Source: Omphiscola glabra
Lineage: Eukaryota; Mollusca; Gastropoda; Lymnaeidae
Length of the DNA: 64,000 nucleotides
Assembly: GCA_964017045.1 (NCBI GenBank)
Contig: OZ024795.1
Location: 49,834,850 to 49,898,849, forward strand
Direction of reading: 5' to 3'
The notes under the pieces are model-generated. The model searched no databases. It was not told where the DNA came from and saw only the letters and a list, made by a program, of their open reading frames with translations. A program made the position numbers and the translations under genes. This document shows positions 46,155 through 57,050 of the stretch, piece after piece (the first letter of the stretch is position 1; the number at the start of each line of letters is the position of its first letter).

Positions 46155-46350
46155 TGTATGGCTCAGCTCAGCAGATGGAATAGGTAGCCAATGTTGTATG
46201 GCTCAGCTCAGCAGATGGAGTTCGTAGCCAATGTTGTATGGCTCAGCTCAGCAGATGGAGCTGGTAGCCAATGATGTATGGCTCGGCAGATGGAGCTGGT
46301 AGCCAATGTTGTATGGCTCAGCTCAGCAGTTGGAGCTGGTAGCCAATGTA
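46155..46350. repeat. Minisatellite, 40-bp unit
   Basis: About 5 copies built on CCAATGTTGTATGGCTCAGC and AGATGGAGCTGGTAG. One copy lacks the CAGCT repeat segment. Confidence 0.93.
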
Positions 46351-47238
46351 ACTAGTCGGGGTCATAAGAGAGTAATCTCAAATCTTCGTCATAACATGTG
46401 TGTTAGTGATGAAAGTCTAGAAATTGCGTCCCCTGGTGGCATTCTTGAGAACAAATGGAACGCATGCGAGCGTGAACAACCTTTTCCCAACCAAGGGAGG
46501 GTTGGATAAGGGATGACACAGCATCTTTTCTCAGCGGTGTCAATATCAAGGCCATACTATAGGGGGACAGGGGTGTTGGCGGCTAAAAATAGCCCTACAT
46601 AAAAGTGACATATAGGCTAAGACATACACTACACTAGGCTATACTATAACAATGGGCAAATGTTGCCCTTATCTCTATTGAGTTAGGGACGGGGGGGGGG
46701 GGGGGGACTCTCCTTTTGAAGCGCCTGTTTCACTGCCGTGTTCAGTTTTCACTGGTTTCAAACACTGCCGACAATCGAATTGTGTCATACTTAATCATTA
46801 TCCGTGATCTGTGGCCGATTATATGCTCGTCCGGCCAAACGCTTAAACAGCTCTCTGGGAAAGTGTATGTAACCTCGGGGACAGTCAGTGGTCGACTTAA
46901 GGCATAGCGCTCCTGGTCGACTTAAGGCATAGCGCTTCAGATACTCAGATAGGTCATTTCTAAATTTAGATTAGTCTATTCAGAACCGGGGTGAGTGGGG
47001 ATTCTTGGGTAAATGGATGTAAATCAATATATATTGGCTCACTAATCCATCAAATGAGAATAACGTCACACCAACGATTTAAAGTTTGACACTTACTACG
47101 GAATACGTGCACATCAAGGTGAATAACATAACCACGAACATATCATAATACGATCACGAAAATGACATATCCTGAAGTCTGGTTCATTATGTCTACTGAC
47201 AAAAACTATACACATTATTAGTTTCCTGAATGTCAAAT
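46351..47238. other. Single-copy spacer with poly(G)
   Basis: A 16-base G run lies at 46691-46706 and a two-copy repeat GGTCGACTTAAGGCATAGCG at ~46891-46936. No gene recognised. Confidence 0.5.
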
Positions 47239-48200
47239 GCCATTGTTGAGATGAAAGGCCATTGTTAAGATTAAATGCCATTGTTAAGATGAAATGTCCT
47301 TGTTAAGATGAAATGCCATTGTTAAGATGAAATGCCATTGTTAAGATGAAATGCCATTGTTAAGATGAAATACCATTGTTGAGATAAAAGGCAATTGTTG
47401 AGATAAAAAGCCATTGTTGAGATAAAAGGCCATTGTTGAGATAAAAGGCCATTGTTGAGATAAAAGGCCATTGTTGAGAAAAAGGCCATTGTTGAGATGA
47501 AAGGCCATTGTTGAGATAAAAGGCAATTGTTGAGATAAAAGGCAATTGTTGAGATAAAAAGCCATTGTTGAGATAAAAGGCCATTGTTGAGATAAAAGGC
47601 CATTGTTGAGATAAAAGGCCATTGTTGAGATAAAAGGCCATTGTGGAGAAAAAGGCCATTGTTGAGATGAAAGGCCATTGTTGAGATAAAAGGCAATTGT
47701 TGAGATAAAAGGCAATTGTTGAGATGAAAGGCCATTGTTGAGATAAAAGGCCATTGTTGAGATGAAAGGCCATTGTTGAGATAAAAGTCCATTGTTGAGA
47801 TAAAAGGCCATTGTTGAGATGAAAGGCCATTGTTGAGATGAAAGGCCATTGTTGAGATAAAAGACCATTGTTGAGATAAAAGGCCATTGTTAAGATGAAA
47901 GGCCATTGTTAAGATGAAATGCCATTGTTGAGATAAAAGGCAATTGTTGAGATAAAAGGCCATTGTTGAGATAAAAGGCAATTGTTGAGATGAAAGGCCA
48001 TTGTTGAGATAAAAGGCCATTGTTGAGATGAAAGGCCATTGTTGAGATAAAAGTCCATTGTTGAGATAAAAGGCCATTGTTGAGATGAAAGGCCATTGTT
48101 GAGATGAAAGGCCATTGTTGAGATAAAAGGCCATTGTTGAGATAAAAGGCCATTGTGGAGATAAAAGGCCATTGTAAAGATGAAAGGCCATTGTTGAGAT
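47239..48200. repeat. Minisatellite, 19-bp unit, ~50 copies
   Basis: CCATTGTTGAGATAAAAGG and variants (GATGAAAGG, CAATTG, TTAAGATGAAATG). Two ~190-bp blocks with an identical variant order around a shortened unit (TTGAGAAAAAGG) near 47475 and 47650 indicate block duplication. All minus-strand frames are open because the unit lacks stops. Confidence 0.96.
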
Positions 48201-49189
48201 GTTGGAATGGAGAACTCATGTTTGTATTTGTTTTATTTCTGTTTTCAATATTCCAAATATCGATTGACCCGCCCCCCCCTTTTTTTTTCCCCAGAGGAAA
48301 TTTTTTTTTAAATATAGTTCACTGTTCTTGTTCTGTAAACATTTGGTGATGTGCTGTAAGAGCAAAATGGCGGCAGCTAAAGAAATGGCTGCCAATTTTA
48401 GGCTTTTAAAAGTTCTAGTCACTGTGGTAGAGAGATTAGTTCAACTTGGTCTAGCAGCTTGGAGTGGGTACTTATTTTGAGAATTTGAAACCGAATTTAC
48501 CAACTGAAGTTTTCCTGTGCTGGATTCAATGACACTAATCTTGAACTTCATGCTGAAACTCAAATGCTGAATTTATTATATTTTTTTAAATTCAGATATA
48601 TTTATTCATATATTTATTATTATAAACAACAACTATTGCCAGTGTGCTGTTGTTGTCGATGTGAAGAGGACCATGGCTGTATTCGACGATGTGTACGCAA
48701 GGGGGTGGGGTCGTGGGACCTATACAAGCCTAAAAAGCTTGACCGCAAGTAGACGCATGCGTTACGTTCGTCCCAGTGGGATTAGAAACCATTTCAGCGT
48801 TGCCTTACTAGGCACTTTCTTTGGGCGTAAGCGGTACGTTTATTCTGAGAAAAGTGTGCTCCAATAGTGAGTCCGCCCCGCCCGCGCATGCGATGCAAAG
48901 CAAGCGTTTCCCGTGAGTTTATGTCGATTTTAAGTAAACTTATAGACAATTTTGGAAGCGTTTTCATTTTCTGACCACCAGCTGTGCGTTTCTTTTTGGA
49001 GAGTTCAGCGAACATTAGTTATTTAGGAAGTCTGCTGTCTGTTGTTCTTGCAAAATGTCCTGCCCAACGTTTGGATGCTGGTGTATATTATGTCTGAAAT
49101 GCATGAGATCCTCAATTAAAATAATAACTTTGCTTAAAATCATGGTCACAGGGGTAAACCACAGAAGATATGCAGTCAATCAAATAAAC
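48201..49189. other. Single-copy region with promoter-like motifs
   Basis: The most gene-like single-copy stretch. AAAATGGCGGC (48364) matches the YY1-type start-site motif. CCGCCCCGCCC plus GCGCATGCG (~48875-48892) resembles a GC box beside an NRF-1-type site. CpG is visibly more frequent at 48650-48910 than elsewhere. A C run and T runs lie at 48271-48310. No exon can be assigned with confidence. Confidence 0.4.
48367..48480 (+). CDS. Possible small ORF or first exon, 37 residues
   Basis: An ATG within AAAATGGCGGC opens a 37-codon frame starting MAAAKEMAANFRLL and continuing with a hydrophobic stretch (VTVVERLVQLGLAAW) to a TGA. It is in single-copy DNA, unlike most open frames here. Alanine-rich starts on ATGGCGGC are common in animal genes. 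A weak GT donor-like site (GG/GTACTT, ~48468) would fit a first exon. I recognise no family and chance is quite possible at this length. Confidence 0.25.
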   Translation: MAAAKEMAANFRLLKVLVTVVERLVQLGLAAWSGYLF

Positions 49190-49765
49190 TAGGGTTTCCC
49201 AATCTGGAGTCCTCGTCCACACAAAGGGTGAGAGGTGGCATTTCATGGATGCGAGGTGGCATCTACTTGGCTGTGAGGTGGCATCTCTGGGGTCCGTGGA
49301 AATGCGACTATGAGAAGAGCGGACCACTTGAGGACCACTTGTCTTTTTATTTATGATTTAAATGTTGGTTTTTTTTAATTCTTCAATAACTTTTCACTTT
49401 ATCCAATAAATAATAAGTAGTTTTCTTTTCTAACTTCTAACATTTCTTTTATAATTAACTAAATCAAAGGGTTACCGGAAATTTGATCGAAAAAAATTTC
49501 GTCAACGGAAAATTGATCGACGGAAGTTTGGTCGAACGGAAATTTAATCGAACGGAATTTACGTTCGATCAACCTTCCGTTCGATCAAAATTCCGTTCGA
49601 CCAAAATTCCGTCGATCAATTTTCCGTCGACGAAATTTCTTTCGATCAAATTTCCGGATACGAAATCAAAGATATGCTTCATTTTTTTTTTCATTTGTAA
49701 TGTGTTTTTCCTTGTGTAGGGTGTGTGAGACTTAGGCAAACAATTAGAAAAGGTTGGGATCCCTG
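49190..49765. mobile_element. hAT-type element carrying a nested insertion
   Basis: TIRs read TAGGGTTTCCCAATCT on the left and, in reverse complement, CAGGGATCCCAACCTT on the right, about 12 of 16 matching. 8-bp TSD candidates AAATAAAC (49182-49189) and AAACAAAC (49766-49773) differ at one base. The left interior has three GAGGTGGCAT-containing units (49230-49290). No transposase. A 193-bp foldback element at 49470-49662 lies inside it, leaving ~375 bp of host element. Confidence 0.75.
49470..49662. mobile_element. Foldback element, nearly full-length palindrome
   Basis: From CCGG at 49475 to CCGG at 49657 the sequence pairs with its own reverse complement around a centre near 49566. Arms are ~84 bp with about six mismatches. 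Each arm is built of imperfect ~19-21-base pieces containing TTGATCGA/CGGAA. A 9-bp direct repeat, AAATCAAAG (49461-49469 and 49663-49671), flanks it as a probable TSD. Long TIRs with 9-bp TSDs recall foldback or Mutator-like non-autonomous elements. That class assignment is inference. It would form a very strong hairpin. Confidence 0.8.
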
Positions 49766-49834
49766 AAACAAACAGGAAATAAGCACACACAAATGTCAAC
49801 ATTCAGGAATTTAACAAAGAGAAATCTTAAATCA

Positions 49835-50085
49835 GGACGTCAACAAAAACAGATGGTAAACAGAAGATGTCAACAAAACAGATTGTAGACAAACAGGGGA
49901 CGTCAAAAAAACAGATGGTAAAGAGGACGTCAAAAAAACTGATGGTAGACAGAGGACGTCAACAAAACTGATGGCAGACAAACAGAGGACGTCAACAAAA
50001 CTGGTGGTAGACAGAGGACGTCAACAAAACTGATGATAGACAGAGGACGTCAACAAAACTGATGGTAGATAAACGGATGTCTAGT
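49835..50085. repeat. Minisatellite, ~29-34-bp unit
   Basis: About 8 copies built on GAGGACGTCAACAAAACTG and ATGGTAGACA, with an optional AACA insertion explaining the length variation. Confidence 0.92.
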
Positions 50086-50620
50086 CTTACACAAAAGTTT
50101 TGTGAAATTTCGTCAGTGTGGAAAGATCCTGACACTACAATAAAAAAAAAGTCTGGCGACTACAAGCCATCAGTCCCGCTGACCTGTTTCCTGGAGCCTT
50201 TACACAAGTGTGAATGTGAGCTTGTCACAGCCAATCGATAGGTCGTGTCATCATCTTTCAAGTTTTCTATGCATGGTGGGCCGGGGGAATTAGAGTGGGT
50301 GTCGTGTCGGGGCTGGTGAGGCTGGTCGATTGAGACCCTTGCAGCAGCTTTTTTTTAATTCTACCGCCAGTCCGTGACACTGATTAAACTAATTGCATAC
50401 AGTTAACGGGTTGAGGGCTAACTGTTGCAAAGCGGCAGGCATGTGTTTGTGTGTTTGCGTTAAACTTAAGTAGTCGGAGAGAGGCAAAGGCGTTACGAGT
50501 GTTGGCGTCATCTGTAGCGGTCCGCAACCCCACACCCCCAGTAATTACGCCACTGGAGAAGGAAAACTATGCTGCATTCAAACTGTTGAACTCTGCAAAT
50601 TATTTGTGGATTTTTTTTTA
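50086..50620. other. Single-copy spacer, hAT end fragment
   Basis: Ends near 50555 with GTAATTACGCCACTG, whose reverse complement CAGTGGCGTAATTAC looks like a hAT MITE terminus. No partner end or TSD found. No gene recognised. Confidence 0.45.
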
Positions 50621-50885
50621 TTACGTCATGTGTTATGTCAGATGTTCTGTCATTTATTCTGTCATTCATTATGTCATTTGTTATTGTCATTTATTGTGTC
50701 ATTCATTATGTGATTTATTCTGTCATTTATTCTGTCATTCATTATGTCATTTGTTCTGTCATTTATTCTGTCATTCATTATGTCATTTGTTCTGTCATTC
50801 ATTATGTCATTTGTTCTGTCATTTATTCTGTCAATCAGATGGTCATGTGTCCTGTCATTTATAATGTCATTCGTTCTGTCACTGG
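50621..50885. repeat. 12/24-bp repeat, TCTGTCATTCAT
   Basis: About 20 units of TCTGTCATTCAT and TATGTCATTTGT alternating irregularly. Confidence 0.92.
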
Positions 50886-50969
50886 TGTATCAATTGCTGT
50901 GATGCAATCAGATCCATTTAAATCTCTAACACAAATATCTATATTTTCTTCTTTTTTTATACATTCCAG

Positions 50970-51795
50970 AAACTCATCATTTTGGGGATAAAACACAACT
51001 ATACCATGAACTCATCATCCTTGGTATAAAGCACAATACTCCAGGAACTCATCATCCTTGGGATAAAGCACAATTTTTCAAGCAACTCATCATCCTTGGG
51101 ATACGCACAATTATTCCAGGAACTCATCATCCTTGGGATACGCACAATTATTCCAGGAACTCATCATCCTTGGGATTAAGCACAACTATACCAGGAACTC
51201 ATCATCCTTGGGATTAAGCACACCTATTCCAGGAACTCATCATCCTTGGAATAAGCACAATACTCCAGGAACTCATCATCCTTGGGATAAGGCACAATTA
51301 TTCCAGGAACTCATCATCCTTGGGGATAAAGCACAACTATTACAGGAACTTATCATCCTTGGGAAAAAGAACAATTATTCCAGGGACTCATCATCCTTGG
51401 GATAAAGCACAATACTCCAGAAACTCATCATCTTTGGGATAAAGCACAACTATTCCAGGAACTCATCATCTTTGGGATAAAGCACCACTATTCCAGAAAC
51501 TCATCATCTTTGGGATAAAGCACAACTATTCCAGGAACTCATCATCTTTGGGATAAAGCACAACTATTACAGGAACTTATCATCCTTGGAAAAAAGAACA
51601 ATTATTCCAGGGACTCATCATCCTCGGGATAAGGCACACTTATTCCAGGAACTCATCATCCTTGGGATAAAGCACAACTATTCCAAGAAATCATCATCCT
51701 TGGGATAAAGAAGAATTATTCCAGGAACTCATCATCCTTGGGATAAAGCACAATAATCCAGGAATTCATTATCCTTGGGATAAAGCACAATTGTT
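50970..51795. repeat. Minisatellite, 38-bp unit
   Basis: About 21 copies built on CCAGGAACTCATCATCCTTG and GGATAAAGCACAACTATT, with one-base length variants. A block with CTTATCATCCTTG plus AAAAAGAACAATT occurs twice (~51340 and ~51570). Confidence 0.95.
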
Positions 51796-51861
51796 CTAAA
51801 TGCATATATCTTACCAAATTGTTGCATCACATAATAGACAATTTTGGTCGCGTTTTTGAAA

Positions 51862-51990
51862 CATTACATCGCCATGACCTCTCCTGACATCGCCATAACC
51901 TCTCCTAACATATCCTGACCTCTTCTGACATCTTCTGACATTTTCTAACATATCCTGACCTCTCCTGACATCTCTTGACATCTCCTGGCA
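51862..51990. repeat. 10-bp repeat TCTCCTGACA
   Basis: About 12 imperfect copies (TCTCCTGACA, TATCCTGACC, TCTTCTGACA). Confidence 0.88.
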
Positions 51991-52164
51991 CTTTAGCATT
52001 CCGCTTGTTTTAACACATTTAGAAATCATCGGAAAGGGAATATTTCATTTTCTTTTGTAACAAGATCAATTTAAATTATGTCCCCACTAATACACCAAAA
52101 TATGTTTCGTAATGGTGACTGTCGAAAATTCTACTTCTTATCTATATATATCTGGTCCCCAAAA

Positions 52165-53489
52165 TGTCGAACCACGAATAATTACTTTCAGAACAGGGGG
52201 TATATATATAGATAAAGGTCCCTAGCGATACGTTGATTAGTATTACTATGACTCTGTCTAGGGAATGATACTACAATCAACAGTTATAACAATAACGTTA
52301 CTATTACTTAAAAACACCAGTGGTTCAGCCACAAATAATTATTTTAATTATTTAAAATACTAAATACATATCATATAGAAACATACAAATAGTAATACTT
52401 AATATCGATACAAATACAATGCTTTACTAATACAAGGTTATGATGCTGGACGTTCGGTGGAACGTTCGTCTCGGCTTGCCCTCTCTTTCCTGCTTCTCGT
52501 CTGCTATACACACTGCCAGACTCTTACAGCACACAACAAAGCCACTGGTCACTCAGCTGTGCAGGGGGGGGGGAGGAGGAACTGCTCGCCACGCTCTGCT
52601 ACCTCTACAACACTTCTGTTTGGGTCGTCTGCTGACCTTATCTCTCTAGTGCGTTACTCGCTCGTTATTATCTTCCTTGTGCAATTACTGCGTCAGGGTT
52701 AAACTGTTAACCGCTGACGTCTTATACAGTACTGAGTTCTAGTCTACTGAGCTCTGCTATGGCATATGCTTCTATAGCCCTGAGCCTAATCTCATTCAAC
52801 TGACTGAACTGAGCTAACGTACTAACTGTACTAACTACTAACTACTAACTAACTGGCTGTAAAGAGAATAATAGATACAACATAAGCTACATCTAAGAAT
52901 TACAGTCTTATCACAATATTACTAATCATACATATAACGTAGTATTCTAACAATGACTTGATAACTAACTATAATCCTAACATATCCTCTAACAAAAAGC
53001 TAACATTACAAACATGTGAAACTAACAACAATAATAATGTTACAAACCCTACGACACTTGATTGGACACACTCCAAAAAGCAAATAGTCATAAGCCAGGC
53101 TCAGACTTGTCTGTCAATTACACTACCGTAATTACAGGGACGAGAGAGAGCGACTAACTGACTTACAACTCTATATATACTGGGATCGAACTAACGCTGA
53201 CCTAGTCCAGTTAACGGTGACCTCTGGGTCATACATATGATTAATATATTATATGCTAATTTTTCGCCTGGTCAACCAATGGTTCACCAGCTGACCCTAG
53301 GTCACACGCTTGGTCACACGCTGACCATTTTTCTGGTTGACCGGGACTTCCATTGTTTCTGACTATGAGTCATTATTATCATCAGTACTGGCCTAATTGA
53401 GTCGATCACGTGACAAGCGACTGACAAGTGACCGGTAGGTTGTGTGAGCCAGCGGGTCTCACACAAGTGAGGACCAGCGGGTCTCAACA
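52165..53489 (-). mobile_element. LTR of family A, second copy, inverted
   Basis: Read on the minus strand it starts TGTTGAGACCCGCTGG and ends GGTTCGACA, about 1325 bp. It is homologous to the solo LTR at 35647-37047: same start, a TATA-like region before TCGCTCTCTCTCG, the same TCTCTTTACAG/CCAGTTAG site, and the same CATTCCCTAGACA to TAGGGACC block near the 3' end. Beyond its 3' end (52020-52164, minus strand) comes TTTTGGGGACCAG, a possible primer-binding region. The flanking 5-mers (CAAAA left, GTGTC right) do not match. It may be a 5' LTR with a little internal sequence. The short open frames in 52440-52700 are within the LTR. Confidence 0.8.
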
Positions 53490-53604
53490 GTGTCTCTCGT
53501 ACTGCATGCCACCATTGATGCCTTTGGTATTATGCCCGTAAACTCAAGCCAAATAAAGGTTACACCCTGTGAGGAAAATGCTAAAAAGAATTTGAGAACC
53601 ACTG
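53490..53604. mobile_element. hAT right-end fragment
   Basis: The right terminus reads TTTGAGAACCACTG, i.e. CAGTGGTTCTCAAA in reverse complement, a common hAT TIR. The left end is not visible. It abuts LTR copy 2, which may have inserted into it or replaced its left part. Confidence 0.45.
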
Positions 53605-54165
53605 GTTCAGATTTTAGGTTTTGATTGATTTTGCGCCTCGAAAGATTTTCTTCTTCGTCTCTTTTTTTTTTAAAGGGAATCCCATATGATTTTTTATGTG
53701 CATATCGGAGATAATGACAAAAATATTATTTGATTTGTTTGGTTTTTTTCCTTTATAAAGCTTCACACTGATTCGTTGGCAGGTTTCATAGAGGTTTTTT
53801 GGAAGAAAATATTCTGCTGTTTAAAAACTGAAGCAACAGAATGATGAGATTTCTTATGATTAAAAATAAGCATTTTCTCAAGCTTTTTTTATTTCATCAT
53901 AAAATATATCAGGTCGAGATAGATTTTTTGTAATTCTTTTTTTAGTTAATGTCTTCAGAGCACAATATCAACGAACGTTATGCAAGCATAACAAATAAGT
54001 AGCAAGCCAATAAATATCTTAGAATAGAGTCAAGGAATGTCAATGTAAATGTTATTTATAGAAGCCATAAACGTCCCAAAATATGGTCCCGGAATGTTAA
54101 TGTTCTCATTGTGCAAGGATTGTTATGGCGCTTTGAATTTAAAAAAAAAATTAAATACCATATTA
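53605..54165. other. Single-copy spacer
   Basis: AT-rich with T runs. No gene or element recognised. Confidence 0.5.
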
Positions 54166-55165
54166 TATATAGCTGTAACTAGGCCAGCCAGCTTCCATAG
54201 CATTAACTAGGACAGCCAACAACAAAGCAATAAATAGGACCCCCAGAACCCATAGCTATCACTAGACCACCAGGCACCCATCACTATAACTAGGCCACTC
54301 AGCACTCACAGCTATAATTGGGCCACCAAGCTCTTAAAGCTATAACTAGGCCAACAAGCTCTTAAAACTATAACAGGCCACCAAGCTCTTAAAGCAATAG
54401 CTAGGCCACCAAGCTCTTAAAGCTATAACTAGGCCACCAAGCGCTTAAAGATATAACTAGACCACCAAGCTCTTACAGCTATAACTAGGCCATCAAGCTC
54501 TTAAAGCTATAACTAGGCCACCAAGCTCTTAAAGCAATAACTAGGCCACCAAGCTCTTAAAGCTATAACTAGGCCACCAAGCTCTTAAAGCAATAACTAT
54601 GTCACCAAGCTCTTAAAGCAATAACTAGGCCACCAAACTCTTAAAGCTATAACTAGGCCACCAAGCTCTTAAAGCTGTAACTAGGCCACCAAGCTCTTAA
54701 AGCAATAACTAGACCAACAAGCTCTTAAAGCTATAACTAGGCCACCAAAGCTCTTAAAGCTGTAACTAGGCCACCAATCTCTTAAAGCAATAACTAGGCC
54801 ACCAAGCTCTTAAAGCTGTAACTAGGCCACGAAGCTCTTAAAGCCATAACTAGGCCAACAAGCTCTTAAAGCTATAACTAGGCCACCAAGCTCTTAAAGC
54901 AATAACTAGGCCACCAAGCTCTTAAAGCTGTAACTAGGCCACCGAGCTCTTAAAGCAATAACTAGGCCACCAAACTCTTAAAGCAATAACTAGGCCACCA
55001 AGCTCTTAAAGCTATAACTAGGCCACAATGCTTTTAAAGCTATAACTTGGCCACCAAGCTCTTCAAGCAATAATTAGGCCACCAAGCTCTTAAAGCTATA
55101 TCTAGGCCACAATGCTCTTAAAGCTATAACTTGGCCACCAAGCTCTTAAAGCAATAACTAGGCCT
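54166..55165. repeat. Minisatellite, 28-bp unit, 1 kb
   Basis: About 35 copies built on CTATAACTAGGCCACCAAGC and TCTTAAAG, with GCAATAACT, GCTGTAACT and CCAACAAG variants. The left four units are strongly diverged, as at an array edge. Confidence 0.95.
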
Positions 55166-55204
55166 ACATTTATAGGCGAGCTCTATCGGTTTGTTGTTTA
55201 TTTA

Positions 55205-55396
55205 TTCTCAAGCCTTCCTAATGCCGCGACCCTTTAATACAGTCCCTCCTGTTTTGGCGACCCCCAGCCACAAAATTATTTTTGTTGCTATTATATAACT
55301 GTAGAAAATATGTCTTTTCCGATGGTCTTAGAAGACACCTCGGAAAGGTTCGTTCGACCCCCAAAGGTGTCGCGACCCACAGGTTGAGAACCGCTG
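55205..55396 (-). mobile_element. SPIN-like hAT MITE
   Basis: On the minus strand it starts CAGCGGTTCTCAACCTGTGG followed by GTCGCGACACC, runs through TAAGACCATCGGAAAA and AAATAATTTTGTGGCTGGGG, and ends TATTAAAGGGTCGCGGCATT then AGGAAGG. From memory this matches, end to end, the consensus of the SPIN (SPace INvader) family of hAT MITEs, known for horizontal transfer among tetrapods, an assassin bug and a pond snail. The left terminus (plus strand) has lost its last ~6 bases and no TSD is evident. No transposase. Related hAT families share these ends, so the exact family needs alignment. Confidence 0.75.
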
Positions 55397-55482
55397 GCTT
55401 AATGAAGGCTAAGCAAACCATATGTCAGCTGTTTTAAATAAAGCAAAACTCAAGTGAAACAATGTGAAAACGTTCATAGTGA

Positions 55483-56655
55483 CATGAGATAGTTGAAGAT
55501 GAATTCCCCTGGGTCGTCTGTCTGATCTAACTTGAGACAGTTGAAGATGAATTCCCCTGGGTATTCTGTCTTATTTAACTTGAGACAGTTGAAGATGAAT
55601 TCCCCTGGGTCGTCTGTCTGATCTAACTTGAGACAGTTGAAGATGAATTCCCCTGGGTCGTCTGTCTGATCTAACTTGAGACAGTTGAAGATGAATTCCC
55701 CTGGGTCGTCTGTCTGATCTAACTTGAGACAGTTGAAGATGAATTCCCCTGGGTCGTGTGTCTGATCTAACTTGAGACAGTTGAAGATGAATTCCCCTGG
55801 GTCTTCTGTCTGATCTAACTTGAGACAGTTGAAGATGAATTCCCCTGGGTCGTCTGTCTGATCTAACTTGAGACAATTGAAGATGAATTCCCCTGGGTCG
55901 TCTGTCTGATCTAACTTGAGACAATTGAAGATGAATTCCCCTGGGTCGTCTGTCTGATCTAACTTGAGACAGTTGAAGATGAATTCCCCTGGGTCGTCTG
56001 TCTGATCTAACTTGAGACAGTTGAAGATGAATTCCCCTGGGTCGTCTGTCTGATCTAACTTGAGACAGTTGAAGATGAATTCCCCTGGGTCGTCTGTCTT
56101 ATCTAACTTGAGACATTTGAAGATGAATTCCCCTGGGTCGTCTGTCTTATCTAACTTGAGACAATTGAAGATGAATTCTCCTGGGTCGTCTGTCTGATCT
56201 AACTTGAGACATTTGAAGATGAATTCCCCTGGGTATTCTGTCTTATCTAACTTGAGACAGTTGAAGATGAATTCCCCTGGGTCGTCTGTCTTATCTAACT
56301 TGAGACAATTGAAGATGAATTCCCCTGGGTCGTCTGTCTGATCTAACTTGAGACAGTAGATGAATTCCCCTGGGTCGTCTGTCTGATCTAACTTGAGACA
56401 GTTGAAGATGAATTCCCCTGGGTCGTCTGTCTGAGCTAACATGAGACAGTTGAAGATGAATTCCCCTGGGTCGTCTGACTGTTCTAACTTGAGACAGTTG
56501 AAGATGAATTCCCCTGGGTCGTCTGCCTGAGCTAACATGAGACAGTTGTACCTGAATTCCCAGAGGTCGTCAGTCTGATCTAACAAGAGACAGTTGTACA
56601 TGAATTCCCAGAAGTCGTCTGTCTTACATAAGGCAGTGTTGAACACTTGAGACAT
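55483..56655. repeat. 48-bp array with a 393-codon minus-strand frame
   Basis: About 24 copies built on CAGTTGAAGATGAATTCCCC and GTCGTCTGTCTGATC with TAACTTGAGA. The minus strand reads through the whole array as 16-residue repeats (LDQTDDPGEFIFNCLK). The only indel seen, at ~56356, removes 3 bases and keeps frame. Units at the right edge (start of the frame) are more diverged, as in other arrays. Another minus-strand frame is also open over 117 codons. With no flanking coding sequence I call it satellite, though it is the best candidate here for an expressed repeat protein. Confidence 0.9.
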
Positions 56656-57050
56656 TAAACCACATGGCGTGAAGGAGATTCAATTTTTCGGAAACGTATA
56701 ACATTTCGGACATGAAACAAAACTGATCAAGAATGGCGGGGCAGTTAATATCATTTTTTTTACCTGTGCCTTACGCCTTCTCCGCAACCGAGTTACCCCC
56801 CCCCCCCCTTTTTTCCCAACTCTTTCATTTTTAATCAAAGTGCAACGATCCGTTAATGAATGACCTCCCCTTAATTAGTACCGGTGTTTACATCCGACCA
56901 CACACAACCAACGCCCTGCTTTCATCGCGTTGATCGCACGCTCCACTCACTCAACCGGCACTAAAAGTACAGAGATGGGGCTCAACTCTCATGGCAGGCA
57001 TTTGATGGTGGTCGGTGTTTTCTTTAATTGATGTGTGCAGTCAACTGGTT
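56656..57050. other. Single-copy spacer with poly(C)
   Basis: C run at ~56797-56809. No gene recognised. Confidence 0.5.

Noticed and set aside
47322..48219. Several minus-strand proteins of QQWPFIST/NNGLLS type
   Set aside because: The 19-bp unit is stop-free on that strand, so all frames are open by rotation.
52440..52702. Two overlapping 69- and 81-residue plus-strand proteins
   Set aside because: They lie antisense within the inverted family A LTR and overlap each other in different frames. No domain seen.
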